This document shows positions 12,267-12,301 of a stretch of DNA of 12,301 bases, one piece after another. The first letter of the stretch is position 1, and each line of letters opens with the position of its first letter. The DNA is taken from contig JAEMRJ010000065.1 of NCBI GenBank assembly GCA_016463365.1, forward strand, positions 1 to 12,301, in the 5' to 3' direction. The DNA comes from Thermoleophilaceae bacterium. Its GTDB lineage: Bacteria > Actinomycetota > Thermoleophilia > Solirubrobacterales > JACPNS01. Both the position numbers and the translations under genes were made by a program. The notes below the pieces were generated by a model. It was not told the DNA's origin. It made no database searches and was given only the letters and a program-made list of their open reading frames with translations.

Positions 12267-12301
12267 GCCGACGTAGCTCAGTTGGTAGAGCACTTCACTC
12301 G
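12267..12301 (+). tRNA. tRNA, 5' part, probably tRNA-Thr(CGT), cut by window edge
   Basis: The first 35 nt of a tRNA are present: acceptor strand GCCGACG, TA, D-arm GCTC-AGTTGGTA-GAGC, A26, anticodon 5' stem CTTCA, then CTCG. Counting places C34 and G35 as the first two anticodon bases, so the anticodon is CGN. CGT (Thr) is the most likely by resemblance to common bacterial tRNA-Thr genes. Ala (CGC), Pro (CGG) and Ser (CGA) remain possible until the next base is known. Confidence 0.9.

Overview
The window is GC-rich chromosomal DNA, with G or C in most third codon positions. It is packed with short intergenic gaps and many GTG starts, which suggests a high-GC actinobacterium. The best clue to lineage is the large secreted protein at 8128-11628. 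Its N-terminal half resembles a family of secreted proteins that, from memory, is strongly expanded in Thermoleophilia (Solirubrobacterales and relatives). That assignment is inferred from remembered family features, not from a search.

Layout from left to right. Positions 1-45 hold a degenerate 9-bp tandem repeat at the window edge. An aldose 1-epimerase-like gene (minus strand, 56-1006) stands back to back with a four-gene plus-strand run: tmk (dTMP kinase), a DUF418 membrane protein, holB (DNA polymerase III delta prime) and a DUF1697 protein. The run is held together by two GTGA stop/start overlaps and one 5-bp gap. It ends at a hairpin (4601-4631) where it meets a minus-strand pair, a Nudix hydrolase followed by a membrane-anchored endonuclease/exonuclease/phosphatase (EEP) protein. 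The Nudix gene is divergent, by 14 bp, from a plus-strand bicupin gene. The bicupin gene ends on the same CTAG as a minus-strand crotonase gene.

The crotonase gene is the last of a minus-strand run that reads: large secreted modular protein, then a 101-residue membrane protein, then the crotonase. The secreted protein has a signal peptide, an N-terminal region with paired cysteines, six Ig-like repeats of three types, three of them with DxDxDG-type calcium-loop motifs, and a C-terminal beta domain. It has a good sigma70-like promoter, a leader of about 134 nt that can fold, and two in-frame start codons each with a Shine-Dalgarno sequence. Divergent from it is an S4-domain (Hsp15-like) RNA-binding protein. 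A tRNA gene, probably tRNA-Thr(CGT), is cut by the right edge.

Most genes are housekeeping or generic. tmk and holB serve DNA precursor supply and the replication clamp loader. I see no mobile element, CRISPR array, phage gene or defence system. The unusual material is in the secreted-protein locus: its repeat architecture, a short segment in two repeats that looks strikingly like the RNP1 region of RRM domains, a cysteine pair present in one repeat and absent in its sister, and its leader.
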